Positions 1 through 11,220 of a stretch of 64,000 nucleotides of DNA are shown in pieces. The stretch is from Photobacterium frigidiphilum. Lineage in GTDB: Bacteria; Pseudomonadota; Gammaproteobacteria; Enterobacterales; Vibrionaceae. The position numbers were made by a program, and so were the translations under genes. Positions within the stretch are counted from its first letter, which is position 1. The number at the start of each line of letters is the position of its first letter. Where the stretch lies: NCBI RefSeq assembly GCF_003025615.1, contig NZ_PYMJ01000016.1, positions 1 through 64,000 of the forward strand, in the 5' to 3' direction. The notes beneath the pieces were generated by a model. That model saw only the letters and a list, made by a program, of their open reading frames with translations. It had not been told where the DNA came from and did no database searches.

Positions 1-186
1 GAAATGAAGCATAAATTGACTGTGTCATCTTGCGATGATTAAGGTCACTCAGTTCATTGATAAATCTTTCGACTTAAAATTTCACGAGTGCCCACACAGA
101 TTGCATGGTCAAATTGTTAAAGAACAATACTTCAATCTAAAAGTGATGCTTTTAAGCGTTTCGCTCTTATCTTGAAGTGGACGGTC
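1..186 (-). other. Leader of a ribosomal RNA operon (16S gene lies beyond the left edge)
   Basis: Read on the minus strand, this stretch resembles the transcribed leader upstream of 16S rRNA in enteric bacteria and vibrios. It has a boxA-type antitermination element (TTGTTCTTTAACAATTT, 111-127), followed by the conserved TCTGTGTGGGCACTCG block (about 87-102). A small boxB-like hairpin (AGCG-AAA-CGCT, 155-165) precedes boxA. The tandem promoters just upstream and the neighbouring hemG-trkH-yigZ genes match the E. coli rrnA context. No part of the mature 16S sequence is visible, so the gene itself is outside the window. Confidence 0.85.
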
Positions 187-214
187 ATTCTATCGAATTA
201 AACTGAAGTGTCAA
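187..214 (-). promoter_or_regulatory. rRNA operon promoter P2
   Basis: On the minus strand, a -35 TTGACA (209-214) and -10 TAGAAT (187-192) are separated by 16 bases, the short spacer typical of rRNA promoters. It lies 122 bases downstream of the P1 -10 box, close to the P1-P2 spacing in E. coli rrn operons. Confidence 0.85.
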
Positions 215-308
215 ACACTATTTTCAACTCAGTTCGTTTTAAATTCCCGCAATACCGTTATGTTGCTAACTCCTTATTAGAAGCCGCTTTCCGTATCGGT
301 AGGTCGGC

Positions 309-336
309 ATTATAGGGAGTAAACCGATCGAAGCAA
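309..336 (-). promoter_or_regulatory. rRNA operon promoter P1
   Basis: On the minus strand, -35 TTGCTT (331-336) and -10 TATAAT (309-314) have a 16-base spacer. They are followed by a GC-rich discriminator (GCCGACC), the signature of stringently controlled, growth-rate-regulated rRNA promoters. An A/T-rich stretch just upstream (about 337-352) could be an UP element. No terminator hairpin is visible between hemG and this promoter. Confidence 0.8.
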
Positions 337-408
337 GCCTTATTTCTATAATTCCACTCAAAAGAGCCATAATGAACAAAAAGCGATCAAACCGTCTATT
401 CCCCCAGC

Positions 409-933
409 TTAGAACCGTTTAAATTCAGCGGAAAACTCAGACACTTTGTTCCAATCTGTATATTCCACCTCTTTTGACGTATCCGTTTCTCCACCAGTAA
501 GCTTCATTATTAGCTTTATCATAGTGCGATCTAGCAAGTTATAACGTGGATAGCGCAGCGCTCCAGCAAAAACAGCCTGTAATGTAGGTACCCATGGTGA
601 CTTTAAAAGAAACTTCTTCATATACGCACTGGTTTCAGGTGTATTCTTCCCTTCTTTACGTGCTGTAAGGTTCACACAGAAGAATCCTACTTTCGATTCA
701 TCAAGCTGCTTTCTATTTTGATCAATGAATTGGTATAACTTTTTATTTAGGTGACCATAACGAACAGCAGCTCCAATCAATATACGATCATAAAGAGAGA
801 AATCGATATTGGGAGACTGATGAAGATCAATAACCTCACATTGATACTCACTACCAAGCTGTTCTTCAATGTGTTTGAAAATTTTAATCGTTTGACCATC
901 GTTACTGGAATGAAGAAATAGAACCTTTTCCAC
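409..933 (-). CDS. hemG: Protoporphyrinogen IX dehydrogenase (menaquinone), flavodoxin-type HemG
   Basis: A 174-residue protein of the HemG family (E. coli HemG is 181 residues). It oxidises protoporphyrinogen IX to protoporphyrin IX in haem synthesis and passes electrons to the quinone pool through FMN. The flavodoxin fold is recognisable: beta-1 VLFLHSS, then the phosphate-binding loop SSNDGQT (residues 9-15), and a later IGAAVRYG strand-loop. The start is GTG at 933, with AAGGAG a few bases upstream. It is the last gene before the rRNA promoters and lies 9 bases after trkH, as in the E. coli yigZ-trkH-hemG-rrnA order. Confidence 0.93.
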   Translation of the reverse strand: MEKVLFLHSSNDGQTIKIFKHIEEQLGSEYQCEVIDLHQSPNIDFSLYDRILIGAAVRYGHLNKKLYQFIDQNRKQLDESKVGFFCVNLTARKEGKNTPETSAYMKKFLLKSPWVPTLQAVFAGALRYPRYNLLDRTMIKLIMKLTGGETDTSKEVEYTDWNKVSEFSAEFKRF

Positions 934-942
934 AGTCTCTCC

Positions 943-2400
943 TTAGTTTCGCCAGAAGGTTGGCGTAAATAAAACCAGCAGGGTAAATACTTCTAAGCGA
1001 CCAAATAGCATAGAAATAATTAACACCCACTTAGCCGATGAATTAATATCACCAAAATGTACCGCAACCTCGCCTAAGCCAGGTCCAAGGTTATTCAATG
1101 TTGCAGCTACTGCTGAAAATGCCGTTAGCTCATCTATTCCGGTAGCAATCAAAGCCAACATGCAGACAACAAATACTAATGCATAAGCAGAAAAGAATCC
1201 CCACACAGCATCAACCACTCGTTGAGGTAACGCTTTATTGCCCACTTTAATTGTATAAATAGCACGGGGGTGAATAAGACGCTTAAGTTCACGCACACCT
1301 TGCAAGAAAAGTAACAACATACGAATTACTTTCATTCCACCGCCGGTTGAACCAGCACAGCCACCAACAAAAGAAGAAAACAATAACAAAACAGGCAAAA
1401 ACAAGGGCCAATCTGAGAATCCAGTCGTGGTAAAGCCCGCAGTTGTTGATATCGATACTGTTTGAAATAGCGCCTGATCAAAAGCATCGTAATAAGAGTC
1501 ATAAGAGTGATGCTGTAATAACATCGCAAAGCAAATCGCAAACAATATAAATTGAGCTCCGAAGAAAGCTCTAAACTCAGGATCTCGCCAATAAGTTCGT
1601 AAATGGATACCACCATTTGCGAAGGCCGCAAAGTGCAGAGAAAAATTACACGCAGAAATAAGCAAGAAAACCACAGTGATCATATTGATGGTCGGGCTAT
1701 TGAAGTACCCCATACTGGCATCATGAGTCGAAAAACCACCAATCGCTACCGTCGAAAAGCTATGAGCGATGGCATCAAAAACACTCATCCCAGCCATCCA
1801 AAATGCGGCAGCACAACTGATTGTTAAGGCGAGGTAGATATACCAAAGGGCTTTTGCTGTTTCAGCAATACGCGGGGTCATCTTGCTATCTTTAACTGGA
1901 CCTGGAATTTCCGCCCGATAAAGCTGCATACCACCGATACCCAAAACGGGTAAAATAGCCACAGCTAATACGATAATCCCCATCCCGCCGAACCATTGTA
2001 AAAGCTGACGATAAAAGAGGACGGCTTTAGGTAAATCATCTAACCCAACAATCACGGTTGCGCCCGTTGTCGTCAGAGCAGAGAAGGATTCAAAGAAAGA
2101 ATCAGTTATGGAGAGATCAGGCGTTTTAGATAATATAAAGGGCACAGCACCTGCACTACCGATTACGGTCCAGAACAGCACCACAATTAGAAAACCATCA
2201 CGTGCTTTCAATTCACGTCGATGATGTCTATTCGGTAGCCATAAAGAAGCACCGCCAGTAAATAGCAGAAAGAAGGTAACAACAAATGGGAAGCCTGCAC
2301 CATCTCGATAAATAAACGCTACCAGAGCTGGAGCAAGCATAGTGACACTGAATAACGCGAGCAGTAGCCCGACGATTCTAATTATAGATCGAAATTGCAT
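943..2400 (-). CDS. trkH: Trk potassium uptake system channel subunit TrkH
   Basis: A 485-residue integral membrane protein, close to E. coli TrkH (483 residues). It forms the K+ channel of the low-affinity Trk system in the inner membrane and is gated by cytoplasmic TrkA, which is not in this window. The four pore-loop motifs with filter glycines are visible: TTGATV (110-115), AIGGFST (219-225), TTAGFTTTGF (319-328) and NNLGPGLG (436-443), each between hydrophobic helices. The start is ATG at 2400. Thirty bases separate it from yigZ and nine from hemG, so the three genes probably form one operon. Confidence 0.95.
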   Translation of the reverse strand: MQFRSIIRIVGLLLALFSVTMLAPALVAFIYRDGAGFPFVVTFFLLFTGGASLWLPNRHHRRELKARDGFLIVVLFWTVIGSAGAVPFILSKTPDLSITDSFFESFSALTTTGATVIVGLDDLPKAVLFYRQLLQWFGGMGIIVLAVAILPVLGIGGMQLYRAEIPGPVKDSKMTPRIAETAKALWYIYLALTISCAAAFWMAGMSVFDAIAHSFSTVAIGGFSTHDASMGYFNSPTINMITVVFLLISACNFSLHFAAFANGGIHLRTYWRDPEFRAFFGAQFILFAICFAMLLQHHSYDSYYDAFDQALFQTVSISTTAGFTTTGFSDWPLFLPVLLLFSSFVGGCAGSTGGGMKVIRMLLLFLQGVRELKRLIHPRAIYTIKVGNKALPQRVVDAVWGFFSAYALVFVVCMLALIATGIDELTAFSAVAATLNNLGPGLGEVAVHFGDINSSAKWVLIISMLFGRLEVFTLLVLFTPTFWRN

Positions 2401-2430
2401 GGCCTTTAGTGGCTCTCATCCTTAATGGGG

Positions 2431-3057
2431 TTATTTGTCTAAATCTGAAGTTGGGATAATGCGCCCACCACTACGATTCTTAAGCTTGGCACTGAATGCT
2501 TCAACGTCACGATTATCAAGTTCAAATATCATGTCAACTTGATGTCCATACTCGGCATGAAGTTGTACTCCCGAATATTCAGTCAGCAACGTTTCGACCA
2601 ATGACACTTGATTATACTCACAGCTCAAGCTGAGTTCTGAGGTTATTATCTTTTCTTTGGTTTGCAGCACAGTTAAGGCTTGTTGAACGCCACCACCGTA
2701 TGCTTTTACCAACCCGCCAGTTCCAAGCTTAATACCGCCAGAATAGCGAGTGACAACGGCTGTTATTTCGCCCACACCACAACCCGTTAATTGTGCCAGT
2801 ATTGGTTTTCCAGCCGTTCCTGACGGTTCACCGTCATCACTAAAGCCCCACATCATAGAATCGGAAGGACGACCAGCAACAAAAGCCCAGCAATTATGCC
2901 GAGCATCGCTATGCTTAGTTTTAATCTGTTGAACAAATGCCTTTGCAGCTTCAATACTTGGCGTATGTGCGAGATACGTAATGAAACGACTCTTTTTAAT
3001 CTCTTCTTCAAAACCAGCGTCTGCTGCTGGTACTAAATAGGGTTCAAATACTGCCAT
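2431..3057 (-). CDS. yigZ: IMPACT-family protein YigZ
   Basis: A 208-residue member of the IMPACT/YigZ (UPF0029) family. The N-terminal IMPACT domain (about residues 15-125) shows SDARHNCWAF, DDGEPSGTAGKPIL and the glycine-rich VVTRYSGGIKLGTGGL block. The C-terminal part (about 140-200) fits the DUF1949 ferredoxin-like domain. The eukaryotic relative regulates the eIF2 kinase GCN2; the bacterial role is not established. It starts at ATG 3057, with no strong ribosome-binding site visible. It is first in a probable yigZ-trkH-hemG operon, divergent from fadB, as in E. coli. Confidence 0.92.
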   Translation of the reverse strand: MAVFEPYLVPAADAGFEEEIKKSRFITYLAHTPSIEAAKAFVQQIKTKHSDARHNCWAFVAGRPSDSMMWGFSDDGEPSGTAGKPILAQLTGCGVGEITAVVTRYSGGIKLGTGGLVKAYGGGVQQALTVLQTKEKIITSELSLSCEYNQVSLVETLLTEYSGVQLHAEYGHQVDMIFELDNRDVEAFSAKLKNRSGGRIIPTSDLDK

Positions 3058-3559
3058 TCAAAAGCCACAAACAAAATCAGATAAATAATCGCGCAGGATA
3101 CCACAACACGTACCACAACAAATTCAAATCTGCCTTCCCACTACAGGGCAATTCATAGAAACAACATAAAAAAGCACAGGAATGAAAATATCGCCTCTAT
3201 ATATAGATGAAACTATTATTAGTCAGAAGTAACAACATCACAAATTACCACCCACCTCACATTAGTAAGACCTAAAACGAGCCGATACATACAGCCACCG
3301 ACAAGTAACACAACCATAACATTTCACCAGTCATAAAATTCATACTAAAAGTAGAGGAACTTTAGCAACTCATTAATTATCAATAAAAAAATCCCCTACC
3401 GAACATTATGTGACGAACAGCGCAACAAAAAGTTAAACAATTGTTTTAAATAAGTGTTGAAATAGTTTCTTAACAAGTCCAGACTAATATTTAACCTATA
3501 AACAGGTCAAACCAGTTAAGTCTAATCTGGCATAGAATCAGAATTCACGGAGATAGAAC
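3058..3559. other. Divergent intergenic region between yigZ and fadB
   Basis: About 500 bases without a gene, strongly A/T-rich. The fadB-proximal end holds a FadR-type operator (3501-3517) and a possible -10 box TAATAT (3485-3490); no convincing -35 at normal spacing was found. The operator would overlap the transcription start, which fits repression. The yigZ-proximal half shows no recognisable motif or hairpin. Confidence 0.6.
3501..3517 (+). promoter_or_regulatory. FadR-type operator upstream of fadBA
   Basis: The 17-base sequence AACAGGTCAAACCAGTT is an imperfect dyad. It closely matches the FadR half-sites (GGTC...GACC type) found in front of E. coli fadB and Vibrio fad genes. It lies 43 bases before the fadB start, just downstream of a possible -10 box. 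FadR is known to repress fad genes until long-chain acyl-CoA binds; that this copy works the same way is inference. Confidence 0.7.
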
Positions 3560-6902
<3,343 letters not shown>

Positions 6903-6929
6903 CTCAACATAAACAGCAATCAATCCACA

Positions 6930-6957
6930 AAGCCCGTGACGATACGGGCTTTTTTTA
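6930..6957 (+). terminator. Rho-independent terminator of fadBA
   Basis: The perfect stem AGCCCGT / ACGGGCT with a six-base loop is followed by a T run, 28 bases after the fadA stop. Confidence 0.9.
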
Positions 6958-7108
6958 TAAATATAAAACACACTATTGAGTTCTAAATACCAATCTATGC
7001 AAAAAAAGCATGTATAAAATGACAATGTTTCATTTCATTCATAGTTATATCAAAGCTACACTCTGCACATATTCAACGCCCCCTTTCATTAATACTCGGA
7101 GCACACCT

Positions 7109-8089
7109 ATGTTTAAGGCACTTGTTCTTGATCAAGAAGAGAAAAAAACCATTGCAGGCATTCGTCAAGTCGATGAATCTGAGCTGCCTGAAGGTGATGT
7201 ATTAATCGATGTAGATTACTCTTCATTAAACTACAAAGACGGTCTAGCAATTACTGGTAAAGGCCGAATTGTTCGTCAGTTCCCAATGGTTCCAGGTATC
7301 GATTTAACAGGTCGAGTACTCGAATCTAGCGATGATCGCTACCAAGTTGGTGACGCTGTTGTGCTAACAGGCTGGGGAGTTGGTGAAGGACATTGGGGCG
7401 GCATGGCAGAAAAAGCACGCCTTAAGGCAGATTGGTTAGTGCCACTACCTGAAAATCTTGAAGGTAAACAAGCAATGATGATTGGTACTGCTGGCCTAAC
7501 ATCAATGCTATGTGTGCAGGCACTTATTGATGCTGGCGTAACACCTGAGTCGGGTGAAGTTGTCGTTACAGGTGCAAGTGGTGGTGTGGGCTCTGTTGCT
7601 GTAACTCTACTCGCTCAACTTGGCTATCAAGTAGCAGCTGTTACTGGTCGAAGCGAAGTAAATGGACCATTGCTAAAAGAGCTGGGTGCAAGTCGCATTA
7701 TTGAACGCAGTGAATTTGAAGAACCAGCCCGCCCGCTAGAAAAGCAATTATGGGCAGGTGCAGTGGATACTGTAGGCAGCAAAGTGCTCACTAAAGTACT
7801 GGCACAAATGGACTATAATGGAGCTGTTGCTGCGTGCGGCCTAGCCGGTGGTTTTGACCTGCCTACAACTGTTATGCCATTCATTCTACGAAATGTAAGA
7901 CTACAAGGTGTTGACTCTGTATCTTGCCCATTCGAAAAACGCCAACAAGCATGGAAGAAGCTGACTGAACTATTGCCAGCAAGCTACTATCAACAAGCTT
8001 GTCGCGAAGTAAGTTTAGAAGAAGTAGCCGAGTGCGCAGAAGACATCACCAACGGTCAGATAACGGGTCGTGTAGTTATTAAACTGTAA
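7109..8089 (+). CDS. acuI: Acrylyl-CoA reductase AcuI / YhdH-type MDR oxidoreductase
   Basis: A 326-residue zinc-free medium-chain dehydrogenase/reductase. It matches the YhdH/AcuI family, which reduces acrylyl-CoA to propionyl-CoA with NADPH; in marine bacteria this detoxifies the product of DMSP breakdown. The N-terminal GroES-like fold shows VDYSSLNYKDGLAITG and MVPGIDLTGRV. The Rossmann part has the nucleotide-binding loop VVTGASGGVGSVA. The ATG at 7109 follows CGGAG; the same frame stays open further upstream but has no ribosome-binding site there. It stands alone between two terminators. The substrate is assigned from family only. Confidence 0.85.
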   Translation: MFKALVLDQEEKKTIAGIRQVDESELPEGDVLIDVDYSSLNYKDGLAITGKGRIVRQFPMVPGIDLTGRVLESSDDRYQVGDAVVLTGWGVGEGHWGGMAEKARLKADWLVPLPENLEGKQAMMIGTAGLTSMLCVQALIDAGVTPESGEVVVTGASGGVGSVAVTLLAQLGYQVAAVTGRSEVNGPLLKELGASRIIERSEFEEPARPLEKQLWAGAVDTVGSKVLTKVLAQMDYNGAVAACGLAGGFDLPTTVMPFILRNVRLQGVDSVSCPFEKRQQAWKKLTELLPASYYQQACREVSLEEVAECAEDITNGQITGRVVIKL

Positions 8090-8161
8090 ACAGTACCGCA
8101 ATTAATACTGGCTTACTCAGACAAAGCCAAGCAACAAATCAGAAAAAAGTAAGACTACCTT

Positions 8162-8188
8162 GGCCAGCTTATGCTGGCCCTTTTTTTA
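8162..8188 (+). terminator. Rho-independent terminator of acuI
   Basis: The stem GGCCAGC / GCTGGCC with loop TTAT is followed by a run of T, 70 bases after the acuI stop and just before the convergent LysR gene. Confidence 0.88.
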
Positions 8189-8228
8189 TCGAGACAAGAT
8201 AAAAAATAACAAGCCCCTCATTGATCAC

Positions 8229-9182
8229 TCATGCTAGTCCCATATCGCGAATGCGCTGACCAATAAGGCGGCCGCATTCTTCCTTTATCAAATTCCGTAA
8301 CCACACCTGAGAGGCCGAATGTTCACAACGTGGATGCCACAGTAGTGAATAATCAAACGGCTCAAATTCAAAGGGTAATGGTTTCACCACAACATCATAC
8401 TTATCTGCAACTAAATACGCTAAATCAGCGGGCACCGTAATGATCAGTGGCATCTTATCCACTATGGCTAGGGCGGCTTCTAAATGCGATGCACGTAAGG
8501 CCATTTTCCGCTCTGGGTAGCCACGTAATGCTTCATCAATTAACGCTTTCACCCCATCGCTTATCGCAATCATTGCATGAGGAAACGACAGATAATCATC
8601 AAGGGTAAGATCTTTATCAGCCATTGGGTGGTTTCTTGAGAGCAAGCAAAAAACACTCACTAAGCCAAGATGATCTCGACATAATGAAGTATCGATACTG
8701 GTTGGGCGGCATATCGCCATATCACACCCGTCTGTTGTGAGCTGAGTAAGTAAATGATCATGCTGCAACGGCTCAAACTTCAATGAGATATTTGGGGCTT
8801 CTTCATAAATACGCGGTAAGGCAAAAGGTAAAATAGTCTGCATCGCATAATCGGTGGTCGCGATAACAAACCGTTGATCGCACAACTCTGGTCGAAAGTC
8901 ACTTGGTGTAAGTAAAATACGCAGTGCTTCCAATGGATCATTTAATGATTCATTTATTTCTAATGCACGTTGTGTCGGAATCAAATGCTGCCCTTGCCGA
9001 GTAAATAGCGGATCAGCCAATAAATCACGTAGGCGACCTAAAACCCGACTCATCGCCGATTGACTCAAGTTCAACCGTATAGCTGCCCGGCTGACACTGC
9101 ATTCATCAAGTAATACTTTCAATGCCACCAATAAATTTAAATCACGGCGGTAGACTTCTTCTAATTCCATATCAAGCTTCAC
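8229..9182 (-). CDS. LysR-family transcriptional regulator, unknown target
   Basis: A 317-residue LysR-type regulator. The N-terminal winged helix-turn-helix (about residues 12-75) contains LNLLVALKVLLDE, the recognition segment SQSAMSRVLGRLRD and LFTRQGQHLIPT, in the style of the LeuO/NodD subgroup. The rest fits the two-lobed periplasmic-binding-like effector domain. The start is ATG at 9182; a second ATG four codons in is also possible. It faces acuI convergently and no clear target gene adjoins its promoter. Neither effector nor regulon can be told from sequence. Confidence 0.85.
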   Translation of the reverse strand: MKLDMELEEVYRRDLNLLVALKVLLDECSVSRAAIRLNLSQSAMSRVLGRLRDLLADPLFTRQGQHLIPTQRALEINESLNDPLEALRILLTPSDFRPELCDQRFVIATTDYAMQTILPFALPRIYEEAPNISLKFEPLQHDHLLTQLTTDGCDMAICRPTSIDTSLCRDHLGLVSVFCLLSRNHPMADKDLTLDDYLSFPHAMIAISDGVKALIDEALRGYPERKMALRASHLEAALAIVDKMPLIITVPADLAYLVADKYDVVVKPLPFEFEPFDYSLLWHPRCEHSASQVWLRNLIKEECGRLIGQRIRDMGLA

Positions 9183-9237
9183 TTACTTAGCGATAACAGT
9201 ACTGTTACCAAGACAATTAGATTATGAAGGGACAGAT

Positions 9238-9262
9238 AAAAAAAATCCCGCAAAAAAGCGGG
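9238..9262 (-). terminator. Rho-independent terminator, minus strand
   Basis: On the minus strand the stem CCCGC / GCGGG closes a T6 loop and is followed by a run of eight T. It lies 56 bases after the stop of the small membrane-protein gene at 9318-9500. Confidence 0.8.
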
Positions 9263-9317
9263 GAAGCCCAAGAAAACTAGGGAGAGTGTAGTAGATGTAT
9301 AGTGTAAGAGGTAAAAG

Positions 9318-9500
9318 CTAACCTTCTTCCTCTTCAAGTTCTGGTGAATTGGTTAATTCGAACCAAAGTCCGACTGCGGCAGCAATTAAACCACCAAGCG
9401 CAAAAATACTCATATCATTAGGGCTGCGTAAAACGAGAGAGCAAAAAGTTATAAAGCACAGCACACAATAAATAGTTAATCGATCAATCTGTGTCAGCAT
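9318..9500 (-). CDS. Small membrane protein, hypothetical
   Basis: A 60-residue protein that I do not recognise as a named family. Two hydrophobic segments (about residues 9-24 and 31-47) suggest two membrane helices, followed by an acidic tail ending ELEEEEG. It is probably a real gene: the ATG at 9500 is preceded by a near-perfect AGGAGG, and a terminator follows the stop. It is divergent from tusA with about 140 bases between. Function unknown. Confidence 0.7.
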   Translation of the reverse strand: MLTQIDRLTIYCVLCFITFCSLVLRSPNDMSIFALGGLIAAAVGLWFELTNSPELEEEEG

Positions 9501-9639
9501 TTGATACCTCCTAATCCTTCAGAAGAAATGTTAAATACCTGTTAAATAAGTTACACAATTTATTCTTATTTGCCAACCCTTATTGATTAATTCTTATCCA
9601 TAAGTATGATCAAGCCTTCGAAGCCGGAATGAAATCGTT

Positions 9640-9888
9640 ATGACAGCATTATTTGAAAACCCAACACATAACTTGGAAGCACAAGGATTACGCTGTCCAG
9701 AACCTGTAATGATGGTACGTAAAACAGTTAGAAAAATGGAAGAAGGCGAGACATTACTAATACTTGCAGATGACCCATCGACAACAAGAGACATACCAAG
9801 CTTTTGTCGCTTTATGGATCACACACTTGTTGCCGCCGATACCGAAACCCTGCCATACCGTTTTCTAATCCGTAAAGGTTCAAATTAA
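9640..9888 (+). CDS. tusA: Sulfurtransferase TusA
   Basis: An 82-residue TusA (SirA) protein, closely matching the 81-residue E. coli protein. It takes persulfide sulfur from IscS and hands it to TusBCD-E for 2-thiolation of wobble uridine in tRNAs. The single catalytic cysteine is C19 in the family motif [16 protein letters not shown]. The conserved [13 protein letters not shown] block follows. It is a single gene closed by a hairpin terminator immediately after the stop. Confidence 0.97.
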   Translation: MTALFENPTHNLEAQGLRCPEPVMMVRKTVRKMEEGETLLILADDPSTTRDIPSFCRFMDHTLVAADTETLPYRFLIRKGSN

Positions 9889-9917
9889 AAAAGGCAGCTC
9901 TAAGAGCTGCCTTTTTT
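9886..9917. terminator. Bidirectional terminator between tusA and the convergent small gene
   Basis: The stem GGCAGCT / AGCTGCC with a five-base loop is flanked by an A run on the left and a T run on the right. It can therefore end transcripts from both sides. Confidence 0.88.
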
Positions 9918-9953
9918 AGGACTAGACACACACAAAAATCTGATTACCATCGC

Positions 9954-10205
9954 CTACTCGTAGCTTTCTTTTACTTCTTTGCGCGCACTTTCTAATTCAT
10001 GCCGTAAGTCACGGATCTCCTTTTTCATTGGGATCACATAACGCAGCCGAACAAGCGCATCGACCGATAAGTAGGTTGTCACAATGGCACCAACCACCAT
10101 CGGTAGCCACATATCCGTTAGTACCATTCCTAAAATATTAAGAATAAGTGCAGTGTTAAACAACCAAAACTGACTCTGTGTAGATATAGCGAGAAACCGG
10201 TTCAT
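9954..10205 (-). CDS. Small two-helix membrane protein with coiled-coil tail, hypothetical
   Basis: An 83-residue protein of unrecognised function. After a short N-terminus there are two hydrophobic stretches (about residues 13-30 and 34-50). A highly charged, probably coiled-coil tail (KKEIRDLRHELESARKEVK) presumably lies in the cytoplasm. The start is ATG at 10205 because GGAGG sits directly upstream; an upstream in-frame TTG would lie inside that ribosome-binding site. It converges on tusA with a shared terminator. Confidence 0.72.
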   Translation of the reverse strand: MNRFLAISTQSQFWLFNTALILNILGMVLTDMWLPMVVGAIVTTYLSVDALVRLRYVIPMKKEIRDLRHELESARKEVKESYE

Positions 10206-10329
10206 ACCTTCCTCCAACTAAACACCATGCTAGTGATATCACTGTACCATGGCGTTTTTTTCCACATAGCAATCAGTATCACAATTCACAAAACAGTCAT
10301 ACTATCTGGTAGTTAACATGATAATGCCG

Positions 10330-10345
10330 CGTTTCACGTGAAACA
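10330..10345. promoter_or_regulatory. parS site (ParB binding), intergenic
   Basis: CGTTTCACGTGAAACA agrees at every specified position with the chromosomal parS consensus NGTTNCACGTGAAACN known from Vibrio chromosome I. It lies in the spacer just after the mneA stop. It is one of five such sites in the window. Confidence 0.85.
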
Positions 10346-10355
10346 TAATCAGAAA

Positions 10356-10913
10356 TTACAAACCAAATGCAGCAGCCAAAGCAAGACCAGTAAACAAGGT
10401 TGCTGTCACTTTACGGATCAACGCTAGCGGCATTTTATCTGCTGATAATTTACCAATCAACACCACAGGTACATTCGCTAATAACATGCCTATCGTTGTT
10501 CCTAGTACGACAAGTAATAACGCATCACTGTATTTAGCCCCTAACATGGTTGTCGCGACTTGGGTTTTGTCCCCGATCTCCGCAATAAAAAAAGCAATAA
10601 AACTGGCGACAAACGGACCACGATTAGAAATATTTTCATCATCATCCAGTTTATCGGGAATGAGGATCCAACCCGCCATCACCACAAAACTCACGACAAG
10701 TACCCACTTCAATACATCAGGCGTTAGATAGTCGGCAACGACGACACCAAGCCAAGCAGCCAGTGCGTGATTAGCAATCGTCGCCAGAAAAATAGCCAGA
10801 ATAATGGGTACAGGTTTACGATAGCGACTCGCTAACAGTAGAGATAGTAGTTGGGTTTTATCGCCAATTTCAGCTAAGGCAACAGTAGTAATGGATACAG
10901 CTAATACGCTCAC
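10356..10913 (-). CDS. mneA: Manganese exporter of the GDT1/TMEM165 family (MneA-type)
   Basis: A 185-residue polytopic membrane protein of the UPF0016/GDT1 family. In Vibrio cholerae the homologue MneA exports Mn2+. The two family-defining repeats are present, ALAEIGDKTQLLSL near the N-terminus and FIAEIGDKTQVATT in the second half; their acidic residues form the cation path. The start is GTG at 10913 with AAGAG upstream, matching the V. cholerae N-terminus. A longer in-frame reading would translate the riboswitch and is rejected. The Mn-sensing riboswitch immediately upstream supports the manganese role. Confidence 0.88.
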   Translation of the reverse strand: MSVLAVSITTVALAEIGDKTQLLSLLLASRYRKPVPIILAIFLATIANHALAAWLGVVVADYLTPDVLKWVLVVSFVVMAGWILIPDKLDDDENISNRGPFVASFIAFFIAEIGDKTQVATTMLGAKYSDALLLVVLGTTIGMLLANVPVVLIGKLSADKMPLALIRKVTATLFTGLALAAAFGL

Positions 10914-10919
10914 GACATG

Positions 10920-11107
10920 CTCTTGGGGGCGAGGATATTTATAAAAACCACAGGTAAACGCACATGCCCCACCCCGGTTCATGCTGGTTTACCAATGGTC
11001 TCGCCAAACTCACTAAAGTAGGATTAGTGTGAGTCATAATCACCATGAAGATTTTGCTTCAAGTATGTTGACGATTATCTCGATAGATCGAGAGGCTACT
11101 CCCCAAA
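10920..11107 (-). promoter_or_regulatory. yybP-ykoY-type manganese riboswitch upstream of mneA
   Basis: On the minus strand the leader opens with TTTGGGGAGTAGCC, the hallmark 5' side of the yybP-ykoY motif. CGTCAACATACTTG follows, which fits the conserved interior. The 3' side CCCCCAAGAG (10920-10929) can pair TTGGGG (11101-11106) with CCCCAA (10923-10928) to close the P1 helix. AAGAG, the likely ribosome-binding site for the GTG at 10913, adjoins this helix, so control of translation is plausible. Family and Mn2+ ligand are established knowledge; the fold here was judged by eye. Confidence 0.78.
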
Positions 11108-11220
11108 GGAAACGGCATAATAACGAGAGAGATAAAAGGATACAAGAATAAAAGAGAAGATTAAGGCAAGAAGATTACCAACCGTTAAGCTAACAGTTGG
11201 CAATCAGATAAGCATCGAGA

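Noticed and set aside
3457-3490. TTGAAA / TAATAT as the fadB sigma-70 promoter
   Set aside because: The spacer is 22 bases, too long for a normal promoter; only the -10 box was kept as a possibility.
10914-10982. Longer N-terminus for the Mn exporter (starting MNRGGACAF)
   Set aside because: That part is the 3' side of the riboswitch, has no family counterpart, and a GTG with a ribosome-binding site gives the conserved N-terminus.
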